Assembly: GCF_000949635.1 (NCBI RefSeq)
Contig: NZ_BAFN01000001.1
Location: 3,407,052 to 3,471,051 of the forward strand
From: Candidatus Brocadia sinica JPN1
Lineage (GTDB): Bacteria; Planctomycetota; Brocadiia; Brocadiales; Brocadiaceae
DNA: 64,000 bases
Direction of reading: 5' to 3'
Below are positions 36,769 through 44,925 of the stretch, piece by piece. How positions within the stretch are numbered: position 1 is the stretch's first letter; every line of letters begins with the position of its first letter. The notes beneath the pieces were generated by a model. That model ran no database searches, had not been told where the DNA came from, and saw only the letters and a list, made by a program, of their open reading frames with translations. The translations under genes were made by a program, and so were the position numbers.

Positions 36769-36863
36769 AATTCCCCATTTTCATGAGGACAAGTTTGCTC
36801 CCTGGTCTGCCATAACAAGACAATGGCGCATAGAACCTGTCCTCGTGGAAACGGGGATTTGTC
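36769..36863. repeat. 95-bp nested palindrome
   Basis: AATTCCCCATTTTCATGAGG (36769-36788, continuing ACAAG) pairs with TGTCCTCGTGGAAACGGGGA (36839-36858), and an inner stem GCCAT/ATGGC (36809-36813, 36823-36827) closes it. It lies in the gap between the coiled-coil gene and the small minus-strand gene, which otherwise holds nothing recognisable. Confidence 0.75.
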
Positions 36864-36960
36864 CGAAAAACCTGATGTTGAAATTCCTCCAAAACGGCAA
36901 GTTTTAAGAGATACCAGCCCTAAAACCATCCTGAATGGCGAAAAATAGGGTTAAAACCTT

Positions 36961-37161
36961 TCATCTATCAGAACTTATCACATGAGGGCGTTTTGTTAAA
37001 GGAACAGGCCTTTTAAGTTTTGTATTGTATTCTTTTTTGATTTTTTCAGCGCTTTCCTTCATTTCCTTTATTATCTCTTCGGTACTCATTTTAGCCCGCT
37101 TATTATGCAAGTCTTCCATGATTTTATGAATTTCTTCCATACTTTTATCTTCTTTAATCAT
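36961..37161 (-). CDS. Small helical protein (antitoxin-like)
   Basis: A 66-residue, charged, helical product: EEIHKIMEDLHNKRAKMSTE and IIKEMKESAEKIKKEY. The pattern resembles short orphan antitoxin-like proteins found near PIN or RelE toxins, but no toxin gene adjoins it here. A ribosome site (GGAGGTGATAG) precedes the ATG. Function unknown. Confidence 0.5.
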   Translation of the reverse strand: MIKEDKSMEEIHKIMEDLHNKRAKMSTEEIIKEMKESAEKIKKEYNTKLKRPVPLTKRPHVISSDR

Positions 37162-37377
37162 TTTCTATCACCTCCATCGGCGAATATATCTCAATTTCCT
37201 TAACTAAGCTAAGAACTACCCGCACAGCGGGGAGAATGAGCGACCCTTTTTATCCTCCAATGGTTGAACGGTATAGGATTCATTTTGTTTGAGCAAGTCT
37301 CCCGGTTAGCACAAAGTACCCTTCAAAAGGAGGGCCAGAGGGGGTTGTGACATTGCCGGGAAAGTGCGGCCCTGATA

Positions 37378-38709
37378 TCAGACGAACACATAATATCTGA
37401 TGATAACATAGATGGTGGACAAGACCAGTGTTTCCAGGGTAATTGGTATTGAATAGACAAGAAATTTTCTGAAGGTTATGGGATACCCCGCCTTTCCGGA
37501 AAGACCGATAGTAATAACATTGGCAGAGGCGCCAATCGGGGTGCCGTTTCCTCCAAGGCAAGCGCCTAGCGCCAGAGACCACCAAACGGGCATAAGGGTT
37601 GCATGCTGGAGAAGGGGTTTAATATCCCATCCTCCCGGCAATATGGCCTCTGCCGTATCCCTTACCAGGGGTATCATGCTTGCCACAAAAGGGATATTAT
37701 CCACAATCGATGAGCCTATTGCTGAAAACCACAACAATACCACCGACAGGGTGAACATGCTCTCAGCGTTGGGGTTTGTCAGCGCTATCAGACCTTCGGA
37801 AAGCTTTGAAATGAGGCCGACCTTAACAACACCACCTACGATAATAAACAATCCTATAAAAAAGAACAGGGTTGACCATTCTAATTCCCGAAGCACGTGA
37901 TGCACGTCTTCTTTAGAAATGATGAGCAGCACTGCCGCGCCGACGAGCGCTATGGTCGCCGGCTCATAGTGAAACATTCCATGAAAGACAAAGCCGAGCA
38001 TAACCAACCCCAAAACACCAAGAGATTTTTTTAACAAACCAATGTCTTTAATCAATGCGTATTCGTCCATAGCAAGTATCTTCTTCCGCACTTCTTCTTT
38101 CACATGCATCTTTTTTCCGAAGATGAATTTCATAGTCAGGATAAATCCGGCAAACACGAATAACACGGCGGGTGTTAGATGATAAACAAAGTCCATAAAG
38201 GTAAGCTGCACCTTGCTGGCAATCATGATATTGGGGGGATCGCCAATGAGCGTTGCTGTGCCGCCAATATTGCAGGCCATGACCTCGGAAATCATAAAAG
38301 GAAATGGGTCCAATTCCAACTCCTCCGCAATGAACAACGCGACAGGAACAAGAAGCAAAACGGTCGTAACATTATCAAGCAGCGCGGATGCAAACGCAGT
38401 TATACACGCAAAGAAAACGAGGATCGGGAAAGGCCTGCCTTGTGCAAGTTTTGCCGATTTAATCGCGATAAATTGAAATATTCCCGTTTTCCTGAGGATG
38501 TCGACGATAATCATCATGCCTATGAGTAAAAAGATCACATTATAATCTATCGCGTAATGTTCATCATAAAAGGCCTCGTGCTGACTGACGATTTTGAGGA
38601 TTATCATCAACCCTGCGCCAATTAATGCCACCTTTGTTTTATCAATTTTTTCCGAGACAATTAATCCAAACGACACAAGAAATATCAGTGTGGCAATCCA
38701 AAAGACCAT
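37378..38709 (-). CDS. NhaD/ArsB-type (SLC13-like) ion transporter
   Basis: A 443-residue protein with about 11-12 membrane helices. Family patterns: VSEKIDKTKVALIGAGL near the start, HYAIDYNVIFLLIGMMIIVD, SALLDNVTTVLLLVPVAL, NIGGTATLIGDPPNIMIAS, SSIVDNIPFVASMIP and LGGNGTPIGASANVI. These duplicated DN/GTxxGxxxN motifs mark the ion transporter superfamily; sodium/proton exchange or arsenite export are the main options. A CBS-domain gene is divergently placed 195 bases away. Confidence 0.87.
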   Translation of the reverse strand: MVFWIATLIFLVSFGLIVSEKIDKTKVALIGAGLMIILKIVSQHEAFYDEHYAIDYNVIFLLIGMMIIVDILRKTGIFQFIAIKSAKLAQGRPFPILVFFACITAFASALLDNVTTVLLLVPVALFIAEELELDPFPFMISEVMACNIGGTATLIGDPPNIMIASKVQLTFMDFVYHLTPAVLFVFAGFILTMKFIFGKKMHVKEEVRKKILAMDEYALIKDIGLLKKSLGVLGLVMLGFVFHGMFHYEPATIALVGAAVLLIISKEDVHHVLRELEWSTLFFFIGLFIIVGGVVKVGLISKLSEGLIALTNPNAESMFTLSVVLLWFSAIGSSIVDNIPFVASMIPLVRDTAEAILPGGWDIKPLLQHATLMPVWWSLALGACLGGNGTPIGASANVITIGLSGKAGYPITFRKFLVYSIPITLETLVLSTIYVIIRYYVFV

Positions 38710-38904
38710 AACGTTTGTTTCCTCATTTTTAATGAAAATAATTGATTATCGTATTTGAAAACGTAAAATAGAGTAACATAAAAAACAGTAATTAAAAATT
38801 AAAAATAATAAAATTTGCAATTGGGTGCATTTTTTCTATTTCTTGATATGACACGTTAATAAGGATCGAAATATTTTTTCATGGTGGAAGGGGGGGAATA
38901 GTTC

Positions 38905-39360
38905 ATGAAGGTTAAGGACATTATGAGTACAGACCCAACGGTAGTTCCTATCTCAGGCACATTTTTGAACCTTATGGAGATGCTCGGAAAGATCAGATTT
39001 CATGTCATATTCGTGGTTGACAAGGATGAAAAACTTGCCGGGGTTGTAACCGAAACGGATCTTTTAAAGGTGCTTATGCCGAAGTATTTAAACACGGGTG
39101 ATGCGTTATTTTCGATTATGGGCGAAGATTATTTTGACAAAAGATGTCATGAGTGCAAAAATTTAAGTATTACTGAAATTATGTCAAAGCCGATTATGGC
39201 CGCTACTGCGAGTGAGAACGACACGATAATCAAGGTGGCCGCCGCCTTGCTGAACAAAAAAATACATGCCGTCCCCGTGTTAAGAGACGGCAAGGTTGTG
39301 GGAATTGTGTCCAGATTACTCCTTTTACGATACATGACGAAGGTTATCAAAAAGAAATAG
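38905..39360 (+). CDS. Two-CBS-domain protein
   Basis: A 151-residue protein made of two CBS motifs: VKDIMSTDPTVVPISGTFL ... VVTETDLLKVL and ITEIMSKPIMAATASENDTI ... GIVSRLLLLRYM. Such proteins bind adenine nucleotides and regulate transporters or enzymes. Cys131-type clusters are absent, though a CHEC pair lies between the repeats. Possibly a regulator of the divergent transporter. Confidence 0.85.
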   Translation: MKVKDIMSTDPTVVPISGTFLNLMEMLGKIRFHVIFVVDKDEKLAGVVTETDLLKVLMPKYLNTGDALFSIMGEDYFDKRCHECKNLSITEIMSKPIMAATASENDTIIKVAAALLNKKIHAVPVLRDGKVVGIVSRLLLLRYMTKVIKKK

Positions 39361-39377
39361 GAGGATTTAAAGTAAGA

Positions 39378-39618
39378 TCAATATTCGAGTTTATTTACCC
39401 AGTCGGGATATCTCGTTCCTTCAACGGCATCATAGGGAGGGGTATACGGTTTTATGTCTATGAGGGGTGTTCCATCCAATACATCCAACCCTTTGACTTT
39501 GAAGGTATTCCCGTTCCTTTCAATCACTTTTACCGTAGTCATGCCAATGGGATTGGACCTCCAGGGACAACGGCAGGCAAATATACCACCTCCGGCACCT
39601 CTTTTTCCCCTGGGGTCT
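39378..39618 (-). pseudogene. trmO: 3' part of trmO (tRNA t6A37 methyltransferase), cut off by a group II intron
   Basis: Minus-strand reading gives IFACRCPWRSNPIGMTTVKV, then DVLDGTPLIDIKPYTPPYD and VNKLEY with a TGA at 39378-39380. These are C-terminal landmarks of TrmO/TsaA. At the inner end (39580-39618) family residues RPQGKK, EVPEV and GIFAC occur in three different frames, implying two one-base shifts beside short A and G runs. The 5' part lies at 41624-41812, about 2 kb away, separated by the group II intron. Confidence 0.8.
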
Positions 39619-40151
39619 CATTTTAAGCTTGAGCGTGCCCAACGAAGGGTAGCGCCTACTAACGGGTGCAAGTCCCGTCATGGCAAAAGCCGGAAGCCAT
39701 GTAGCTTGGATGGCATGGGGTGATGGAAACGTTACCTTTTGAAGCCCATCGACAAAGTGTCGCAAGGCGGCATGAGCAACTATCCGGGTTGTAACGAGAG
39801 TGAACGTAGAAGTAGCCTCGTAAAGATTGATATCCACTGGCCGAACCTCTTCAATTTAGGTGAAGGCAGAACCGATGTATTGATACTGGCGTGACGATAC
39901 AAAGGCGGTGGCGGGGTAGCAGCGGCGACACGGATGGAAAGAGGAGCTATCAACTGGGGAAACCCTCCTTGTCCCTTGCGGAAACGTAAGGAGCAAATGT
40001 ATGCCTTATAAGTTAAAAGGCGAAGTGGGCAGAAAGACAAGAGGGTGGCGGATGAGTCCGTAGTAGTGAAGATGGCAAGGACAGCATAACCTTGCCGGAG
40101 CGAAGGGCTCTGCTGTATCTAAATCTTTCTTTAGAGGTGAGGCAGGGAAGA

Positions 40152-41453
40152 ATGACAAATGCTTCCATAAGTCTGCAGGAACTGAGGAGGAAGATATACA
40201 TCAAGGCGAAGACCGACAAGCACGGGAGGTTTTGGGGATTATACTGTCATATCAGCAAGGATGAACTTCTGAGAGAAGCCTATCGACTGGCAAAGGCCAA
40301 CGATGGAGCACCTGGAATCGATGGGAAGGACTTTGAGGACATCGAGAGGGAAGGACTGGAAGGATTTCTGGAAGGGATAAGGCAGGAACTCCTCGAACGG
40401 ACGTACCGGCCGTTGCCCAACAGACGGGTAGAGATACCGAAAGGCAACGGCAAGACCCGAACCCTTGGAATACCGACGATAAGAGATCGGGTAGTCCAAG
40501 GGGCACTGAAGCTCATACTTGAGCCGATATTTGAGGCAGATTTCAAGGACTGTTCCTATGGGTACAGACCGAAGCGTCATGCACATCAGGCGATAGATCG
40601 GGTGACAAAAGGCATACTCCACGGATTGACCAGAGTAGTGGATGTAGACTTGAGCGGATATTTTGACAACATAAGGCATCACAAACTGTTGGAAAAAATA
40701 GCCAGGAGGGTGCAGGATGATGACATTCTGCATCTTTTAAAACTCATCCTCAATGCGAACGGGCGGAAGGGAGTGCCGCAGGGTGGAGTGATATCTCCGC
40801 TACTATCGAACATCTACCTGAACGAAGTGGATGAGATGATGGAACGGGCACGGGAAGTAACCCGACGTAAAGGATATGATAACCTTGGCTTTATACGGAG
40901 TGCGGACGATATGGTCATACTCGTGCACGGGCATCCGAAAGAGGACTGGTTGCTCCAGAAAGTACAGAAACGACTCAAGGAAGAGCTGGACAACTTAGAG
41001 GTTGAAATGAATCTGGAGAAGACGAAGGTAGTAGACCTCAAAAAGGGAGGTAGTTTCAGCTTTTTGGGATTTGATATACGCCTGAACCGCAATTGGAAAA
41101 GCAAGATCTATGTCAGCAAGACGCCGCGGAAGAAGAAGTGCATTGAAATCGGCAAGAGAATAAGAGCAGTGCTCAAGGCAAACTGGAACAAGCCTTTAAA
41201 AGAAGTAATTCAGGCAGTAAATGCAGTAATACGAGGTTGGGTGAATTACTTTCGGATAGGCAATAGCAACAGTACTTTCTGTAAAGTCAGGAATTATACT
41301 GAGAAGAAGGTGAGACGGTTTGTCACGAAGAGGAAGAAACGCAAGGGCTTCGGCTGGAAGCGGTGGAGTAGGGAGGTAATATATCAGGAATGGGGATTGT
41401 ATAATGATTATCGAATACAATACTTACACCCGAAAACAGCTTCATGTCGATAG
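40152..41453 (+). CDS. ltrA: Group II intron reverse transcriptase/maturase
   Basis: A 433-residue protein starting at the ATG 40152. RT blocks: ANDGAPGIDGKDFED, RPLPNRRVEIPKGNGKTRTL, GIPTIRDRVVQGALK, DCSYGYRPKRHAHQAI, VVDVDLSGYFDNIRH, GVPQGGVISPLLSNIYL, then the active-site block FIRSADDMVIL, where Ser replaces the Tyr of the usual YADD. The X/maturase domain follows (INAVIRGWVNYF-like, WSREVIYQEWGLY). No HNH endonuclease is present. The Tyr change at the catalytic block may lower activity. Confidence 0.92.
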   Translation: MTNASISLQELRRKIYIKAKTDKHGRFWGLYCHISKDELLREAYRLAKANDGAPGIDGKDFEDIEREGLEGFLEGIRQELLERTYRPLPNRRVEIPKGNGKTRTLGIPTIRDRVVQGALKLILEPIFEADFKDCSYGYRPKRHAHQAIDRVTKGILHGLTRVVDVDLSGYFDNIRHHKLLEKIARRVQDDDILHLLKLILNANGRKGVPQGGVISPLLSNIYLNEVDEMMERAREVTRRKGYDNLGFIRSADDMVILVHGHPKEDWLLQKVQKRLKEELDNLEVEMNLEKTKVVDLKKGGSFSFLGFDIRLNRNWKSKIYVSKTPRKKKCIEIGKRIRAVLKANWNKPLKEVIQAVNAVIRGWVNYFRIGNSNSTFCKVRNYTEKKVRRFVTKRKKRKGFGWKRWSREVIYQEWGLYNDYRIQYLHPKTASCR

Positions 41454-41486
41454 GTGTATAATGCCTTGCTGAGAAGGGAACAGGAA

Positions 41487-41519
41487 AGCCGTATGAGGGA
41501 AAACCTCACGTACGGTTTG
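41487..41519 (+). ncRNA. Group II intron domain V
   Basis: AGCCGTATGAGG (41487-41498), a GAAA tetraloop and ACCTCACGTACGGTTT (41503-41518) form the canonical 34-nucleotide catalytic hairpin with the AGC triad and the two-base bulge (CG). Domain VI should follow at about 41525-41565 but its stem could not be delimited by eye. Confidence 0.85.
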
Positions 41520-41623
41520 ACGAGAAGATGCTGGAAATAGGGTATGGTTGAGATATTGTGACACTCTCAAAGGAAACGGAGAGAAACGGGGAACACTAAC
41601 TTCAGCCTGTAGCTACTACGCCA

Positions 41624-41812
41624 GTGTTTTACTCTACCCTTGTCAACCTTGTCTAGCCAATAAAGGATGATAAGGTGGGAATAGTCATCAATCCCTTCCA
41701 AACCATCTGCATAGTTGGTGTCAATGACTATTTCTGTAATAGAGTCCTGCCACCCACCAAACTTTGGCTGTTTAATGGGACTTTTAATATAACCAATGGA
41801 TTTTAATTGCAT
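41624..41812 (-). pseudogene. trmO: 5' part of trmO
   Basis: Reads MQLKSIGYIKSPIKQPKF, DYSHLIILYWLDKVDKGRVK and H, then diverges into the inserted sequence. These are N-terminal landmarks of TrmO. An AAAGGAG site lies just upstream of the ATG. The last family codon is His (41624-41626), which should be directly followed by the Arg-Pro-Gln now found at 39610-39618. Confidence 0.85.
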
Positions 41813-41842
41813 ACTATTTCTCCTTTAAAGTACACCTGTAAT

Positions 41843-41977
41843 TTATTCTTCCAAAGCATCGACAAGGATTCCATCCTTTTTAATCTGTTCTATAAGAATC
41901 TCTCTCAGTATATCAAAAGCGTTTAACATCATAGGATTTGTCAACCGGTAATGAACGATATTTCCCTCTTTTGAATT
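41843..41977 (-). pseudogene. ArsR-family regulator, C-terminal remnant
   Basis: Minus-strand frame from a TAA at 41978-41980 to a TAA at 41843-41845 encodes EGNIVHYRLTNPMMLNAFD and ILREILIEQIKKDG, matching the wing and C-terminal helix of ArsR-type winged-helix repressors. The DNA-binding N-terminal half is absent. It lies 31 bases upstream of trmO and probably was its operon partner. Confidence 0.65.
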
Positions 41978-42073
41978 TTAGTCATAAGAGAATGTTAGAA
42001 TTATAATATTCTCTGTATTTCTAAAATACGATAATACCTCCCGTATTTCAGTAAAAATATTATTACTTTTTGT

Positions 42074-42102
42074 TTGACAGTAATATCTAATATCGATATT
42101 AT
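42074..42102 (+). promoter_or_regulatory. Promoter with operator-like palindrome of the first padR gene
   Basis: TTGACA (42074-42079), 17 bases, TATTAT (42097-42102). The perfect palindrome AATATCGATATT (42089-42100) overlaps the -10, followed by a half-site CCGATAT (42106-42112). The transcript would start around 42109, only a few bases before the ATG at 42115, so the mRNA is nearly leaderless. The same CTAATATCGATA motif precedes the second padR. Confidence 0.75.
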
Positions 42103-42114
42103 AAACCGATATCT

Positions 42115-42438
42115 ATGAACAATATTAATGAATCCATGTTACGAGACATCCATCTCGCATTTATAAAAATGCATATCCTTTACCATGCCTCAAAAGAGGA
42201 GGTCTTTGGCATTGGTTTGATTGAAGAACTAGGGAGACATGGATACAAGCTTAGTCCGGGTACGTTGTATCCAACGTTGGCAAAGATGCAGGAAGCGGGT
42301 CTTTTGACCTGTGAATGCAGGACTGTCCGACACAAACAGCGGAAATATTACAAGATTACTCATGCCGGTCTTGAGCTGCTCGACGAGGTAAAGGTCAAGT
42401 TGAAGGAATTATATGACGAGGTTGTGAAAGGAAAATGA
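42115..42438 (+). CDS. PadR-family transcriptional regulator
   Basis: A 107-residue winged-helix repressor: AFIKMHILYHASKEEVFGIG, IEELGRHGYKLSPGTLYPTL, the PadR core SPGTLYP and KYYKITHAGLELLDE. It overlaps the next gene by four bases, so it is probably autoregulated and controls the polyferredoxin. It shares about half its residues with the second PadR at 52274. Leaderless or nearly so. Confidence 0.92.
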   Translation: MNNINESMLRDIHLAFIKMHILYHASKEEVFGIGLIEELGRHGYKLSPGTLYPTLAKMQEAGLLTCECRTVRHKQRKYYKITHAGLELLDEVKVKLKELYDEVVKGK

Positions 42439-43853
42439 AAAACAATTCTGATTATCAAGGATATGATGTACTAAGAATACGGCCAATTCGGTCGATGGTT
42501 TTATGGCCAGGATTTCCTTATATTTTCCAGGCAACGATGCTTGCGGTATTTATTTCCCTTGCAGTTATTGGTTGTGGCCATTTTGCACCGGAAGGGGTGA
42601 ATGATAAACTTTACGCAAAGACGAATATTGTTAATTTAATGGTTTGGGGACTATGGTGGCCTTCCATGGTGTGGCTTGCCGTTTTATTCGGGCGGGTTTG
42701 GTGTATGGTGTGTCCTTTAGAGCTTGTTGCCAATGGAACCGAACGAGTTGCACGAAGATTGGGAGTCAAACAACTTGTTCTTGGCAAGTGGTTACGGTCG
42801 GGTGCGTTGATCGTTGGAATATACGCCCTTATCCAATTACTTGTCGCCGGTGCACATCTGCACCGCGTTCCGGCTTATACCTCATTGTTTCTATGGGGAT
42901 TGCTTGGGACGGCTGGACTGGTTGGTTTCTTTATAAAAGACCGTGCCTTTTGCCGTGGATTCTGTCCGGTGGGACTTTTGTTAAGTACCTACGGACGAGG
43001 CGGGATGCTGGCGGTACGCGCCGGGTCGGGCCGGATCTGTAATACCTGTACGGGCAAGGATTGCATTATGGCATGCAACCGGACCAAACTTTCTGGACGC
43101 AGCTGCCCAAGTCTGCTGAATCCTCCGAAATTGAACAGCAATCGTGATTGTCTTGTCTGCGGTCAGTGCATAAAAGCGTGCAAGCCTGATAATATGCAAT
43201 TAATCTTGCGCCGTCCCTTTCATCCATCAGACGTTCGCGAACCCGCCGCCTCATGGCCTGTCACCATTTTTGTCATAATAGTTTCCGGATTTGTAACCGG
43301 GGAGTTGTGCAGTGAATGGAAAACTGCTCAATCCGTGTTTCTCTGGCTTCCTGATCATTTTACAGAATACTTTAGTCTTTCTTCTGTGGGAGGGTGGATT
43401 GAGGGCGTATGGATGATAGGTATATATCCATTACTATTATGGTTTGTGCTTGGTATTTTGGCTGCTTTCAATAGCGATAATGCATTTGTAGTAATAAGGT
43501 CATGGCGGTTCCTGGCGCTTCCTTTAGCAGTCATCGTTTCTTCAGGACACATGGCGAAAGGACTGGCAAAGTTTACTTCCTGGATAGGCTTCTTTCCTCA
43601 TGCATTAAAAGACCCTATGGGCATTATGACCGCTTCAGGGATAAGTTCAAAAGCTATTCAGCAACCGGTGCCTCTTTTATCAATATCTGTTGTTTCTCTT
43701 ATAGGAATGGCACTCGTTATTACGGGCATTTATTTCTCCATACGTGAAGCTCGTTTGGCCAATCCTGAGACCTACCATCAGCGTTTGGCCCCAAAATTAG
43801 TACTGGTTGTTCTCTTTGCTTTTATCATATTTGGGTGGGGTTACATAAAGTAA
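42435..43853 (+). CDS. Membrane polyferredoxin (NapH/NosR/CcoG-like 4Fe-4S protein)
   Basis: A 472-residue protein with about eight membrane helices. Membrane motifs FGRVWCMVCPLE and DRAFCRGFCPVG are the NapH/CcoG type CxxxCP pairs. A soluble loop has CNTCTGKDCIMAC and CLVCGQCIKACKP, giving two 4Fe-4S clusters. It is likely an electron-transfer component from quinol to a periplasmic or membrane partner. Downstream is TauE; upstream PadR, with a four-base overlap. Partner unknown. Confidence 0.85.
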   Translation: MKNNSDYQGYDVLRIRPIRSMVLWPGFPYIFQATMLAVFISLAVIGCGHFAPEGVNDKLYAKTNIVNLMVWGLWWPSMVWLAVLFGRVWCMVCPLELVANGTERVARRLGVKQLVLGKWLRSGALIVGIYALIQLLVAGAHLHRVPAYTSLFLWGLLGTAGLVGFFIKDRAFCRGFCPVGLLLSTYGRGGMLAVRAGSGRICNTCTGKDCIMACNRTKLSGRSCPSLLNPPKLNSNRDCLVCGQCIKACKPDNMQLILRRPFHPSDVREPAASWPVTIFVIIVSGFVTGELCSEWKTAQSVFLWLPDHFTEYFSLSSVGGWIEGVWMIGIYPLLLWFVLGILAAFNSDNAFVVIRSWRFLALPLAVIVSSGHMAKGLAKFTSWIGFFPHALKDPMGIMTASGISSKAIQQPVPLLSISVVSLIGMALVITGIYFSIREARLANPETYHQRLAPKLVLVVLFAFIIFGWGYIK

Positions 43854-43858
43854 TTTTG

Positions 43859-43916
43859 GATTTGAGATTTACGATGTTAGATTTGAAACTTAAAAGAAAA
43901 TCGTAAATCGTAAATC
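43859..43916. repeat. 58-bp palindrome
   Basis: GATTTGAGATTTACGATGTT (43859-43878, continuing AGATTT) pairs with AAATCGTAAATCGTAAATC (43898-43916). It lies between the polyferredoxin and TauE genes. The unit GATTTACGATTT is repeated in both arms. Confidence 0.7.
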
Positions 43917-43960
43917 CTCCTTCGAGTCTTATCGTTTCTGAAAATGGAAAGGACATAAAA

Positions 43961-44749
43961 ATGGTTTATCTGATTATCTGTGCTATTGCCCTTATTGTTT
44001 CTGCCTTAACGCTCTTTTCGGGTTTTGGGCTGGGAACGCTCCTTATGCCCGCCTTTGCAATCTTTTTCCCCGTAGAAATTGCCATTGCAACAACTGCCAT
44101 CGTCCATCTGGCAAACAACATCTTTAAGCTGGCACTCGTTGGTAAGATGGCGGATTTTAAAATAGTACTTAAATTTGCTATCCCTGCCTCAATTATGGCC
44201 ATTGCCGGGGCATTGTTGTTGAACTATTTTGCAAATATTCAACCCGTTGCAGAATACCATCTTGCAGGAAAAACCTTTACCATTACGGCCGTAAAGCTGG
44301 TGATTGCTATTCTTTTAGCAATTTTCGCAATCTTAGAACTCAGCCCTCGTTTTGAAAAACTTGAGTTTCATCCGAAGTATGTTCCACTCGGCGGGGCGCT
44401 TTCAGGATTCTTCGGAGGACTGTCAGGTCAACAAGGTGCCCTGCGCTCCGCCTTTTTGATCAGGACAGGACTGAAAAAAGAATCCTTTATTGGAACGTCG
44501 GTTGTTTCCGTTGTTGTCGTAGATATATCACGTCTGATTGTTTATGGGGTCACCTTCTTTTCAAAAAATCTTGCTGTAATTCAGAATCAGGTTGGGATTG
44601 GATTGGTTATCGCTGCTACCTTAACAGCATTTTTGGGATCATTTCTTGGCTCGCGCCTGATCAAAAAAATCACCATGCGTACCATCCAGATTATTGTTGG
44701 GATATTATTATTTTTTATATCGATTATGTTGGGGGTTGGATTGATATGA
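43961..44749 (+). CDS. TauE/SafE-family sulfite or organosulfonate exporter
   Basis: A 262-residue membrane protein with seven or eight helices and the family glycine patterns LFSGFGLGTLLMPAFA near the N terminus and PLGGALSGFFGGLSGQQGAL in the middle. The duplicated GxG motifs define the TauE/SafE family; the transported anion could be sulfite, sulfoacetate or another small species. It directly abuts a cytochrome peroxidase remnant. Confidence 0.83.
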   Translation: MVYLIICAIALIVSALTLFSGFGLGTLLMPAFAIFFPVEIAIATTAIVHLANNIFKLALVGKMADFKIVLKFAIPASIMAIAGALLLNYFANIQPVAEYHLAGKTFTITAVKLVIAILLAIFAILELSPRFEKLEFHPKYVPLGGALSGFFGGLSGQQGALRSAFLIRTGLKKESFIGTSVVSVVVVDISRLIVYGVTFFSKNLAVIQNQVGIGLVIAATLTAFLGSFLGSRLIKKITMRTIQIIVGILLFFISIMLGVGLI

Positions 44750-44892
44750 TCTATTGGATAATGGGCAAGGTTCAGTTGGGCAAAGGCCTCGGCAAGCCAC
44801 AACTTGAAGAAATCGTCGCGTTCTTACAATCCATAACAGGCGTGATTCCTGAAGATGCCCTGACAATTCCCCTCATTCCATCAATGGAATAG
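44746..44892 (+). pseudogene. C-terminal remnant of a di-heme cytochrome c peroxidase
   Basis: A 48-codon frame (MIYWIMGKVQLGKGLGKPQL, then EEIVAFLQSITG and a Pro-rich end) matches the tail of CcpA/MauG-type peroxidases, where the last residues follow a conserved L-x-D/E-IVAFL helix. No heme-binding part remains. The ATG overlaps the TauE stop, so it seems to have been left by a deletion joining two regions. Confidence 0.65.
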
Positions 44893-44925
44893 GACCTTTT
44901 ATCTATTTTTGGTTCTTGAGATAAT

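Larger units (their letters stand above)
39635..41600 (+). mobile_element. Group II intron inserted antisense in trmO
   Basis: The 5' end GTGCCCAACGAAGGGTAGCG (39635-39654) fits the group II start consensus, the body encodes a reverse transcriptase/maturase, and a clear domain V lies at 41487-41519. The intron reads on the plus strand whereas trmO reads on the minus, so splicing cannot restore trmO. The last trmO bases on the left end at 39618 and resume at 41624, leaving 16 non-trmO bases before the intron start and an unresolved 3' border near 41565-41623. This suggests insertion into earlier inserted sequence or later rearrangement. Confidence 0.82.
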
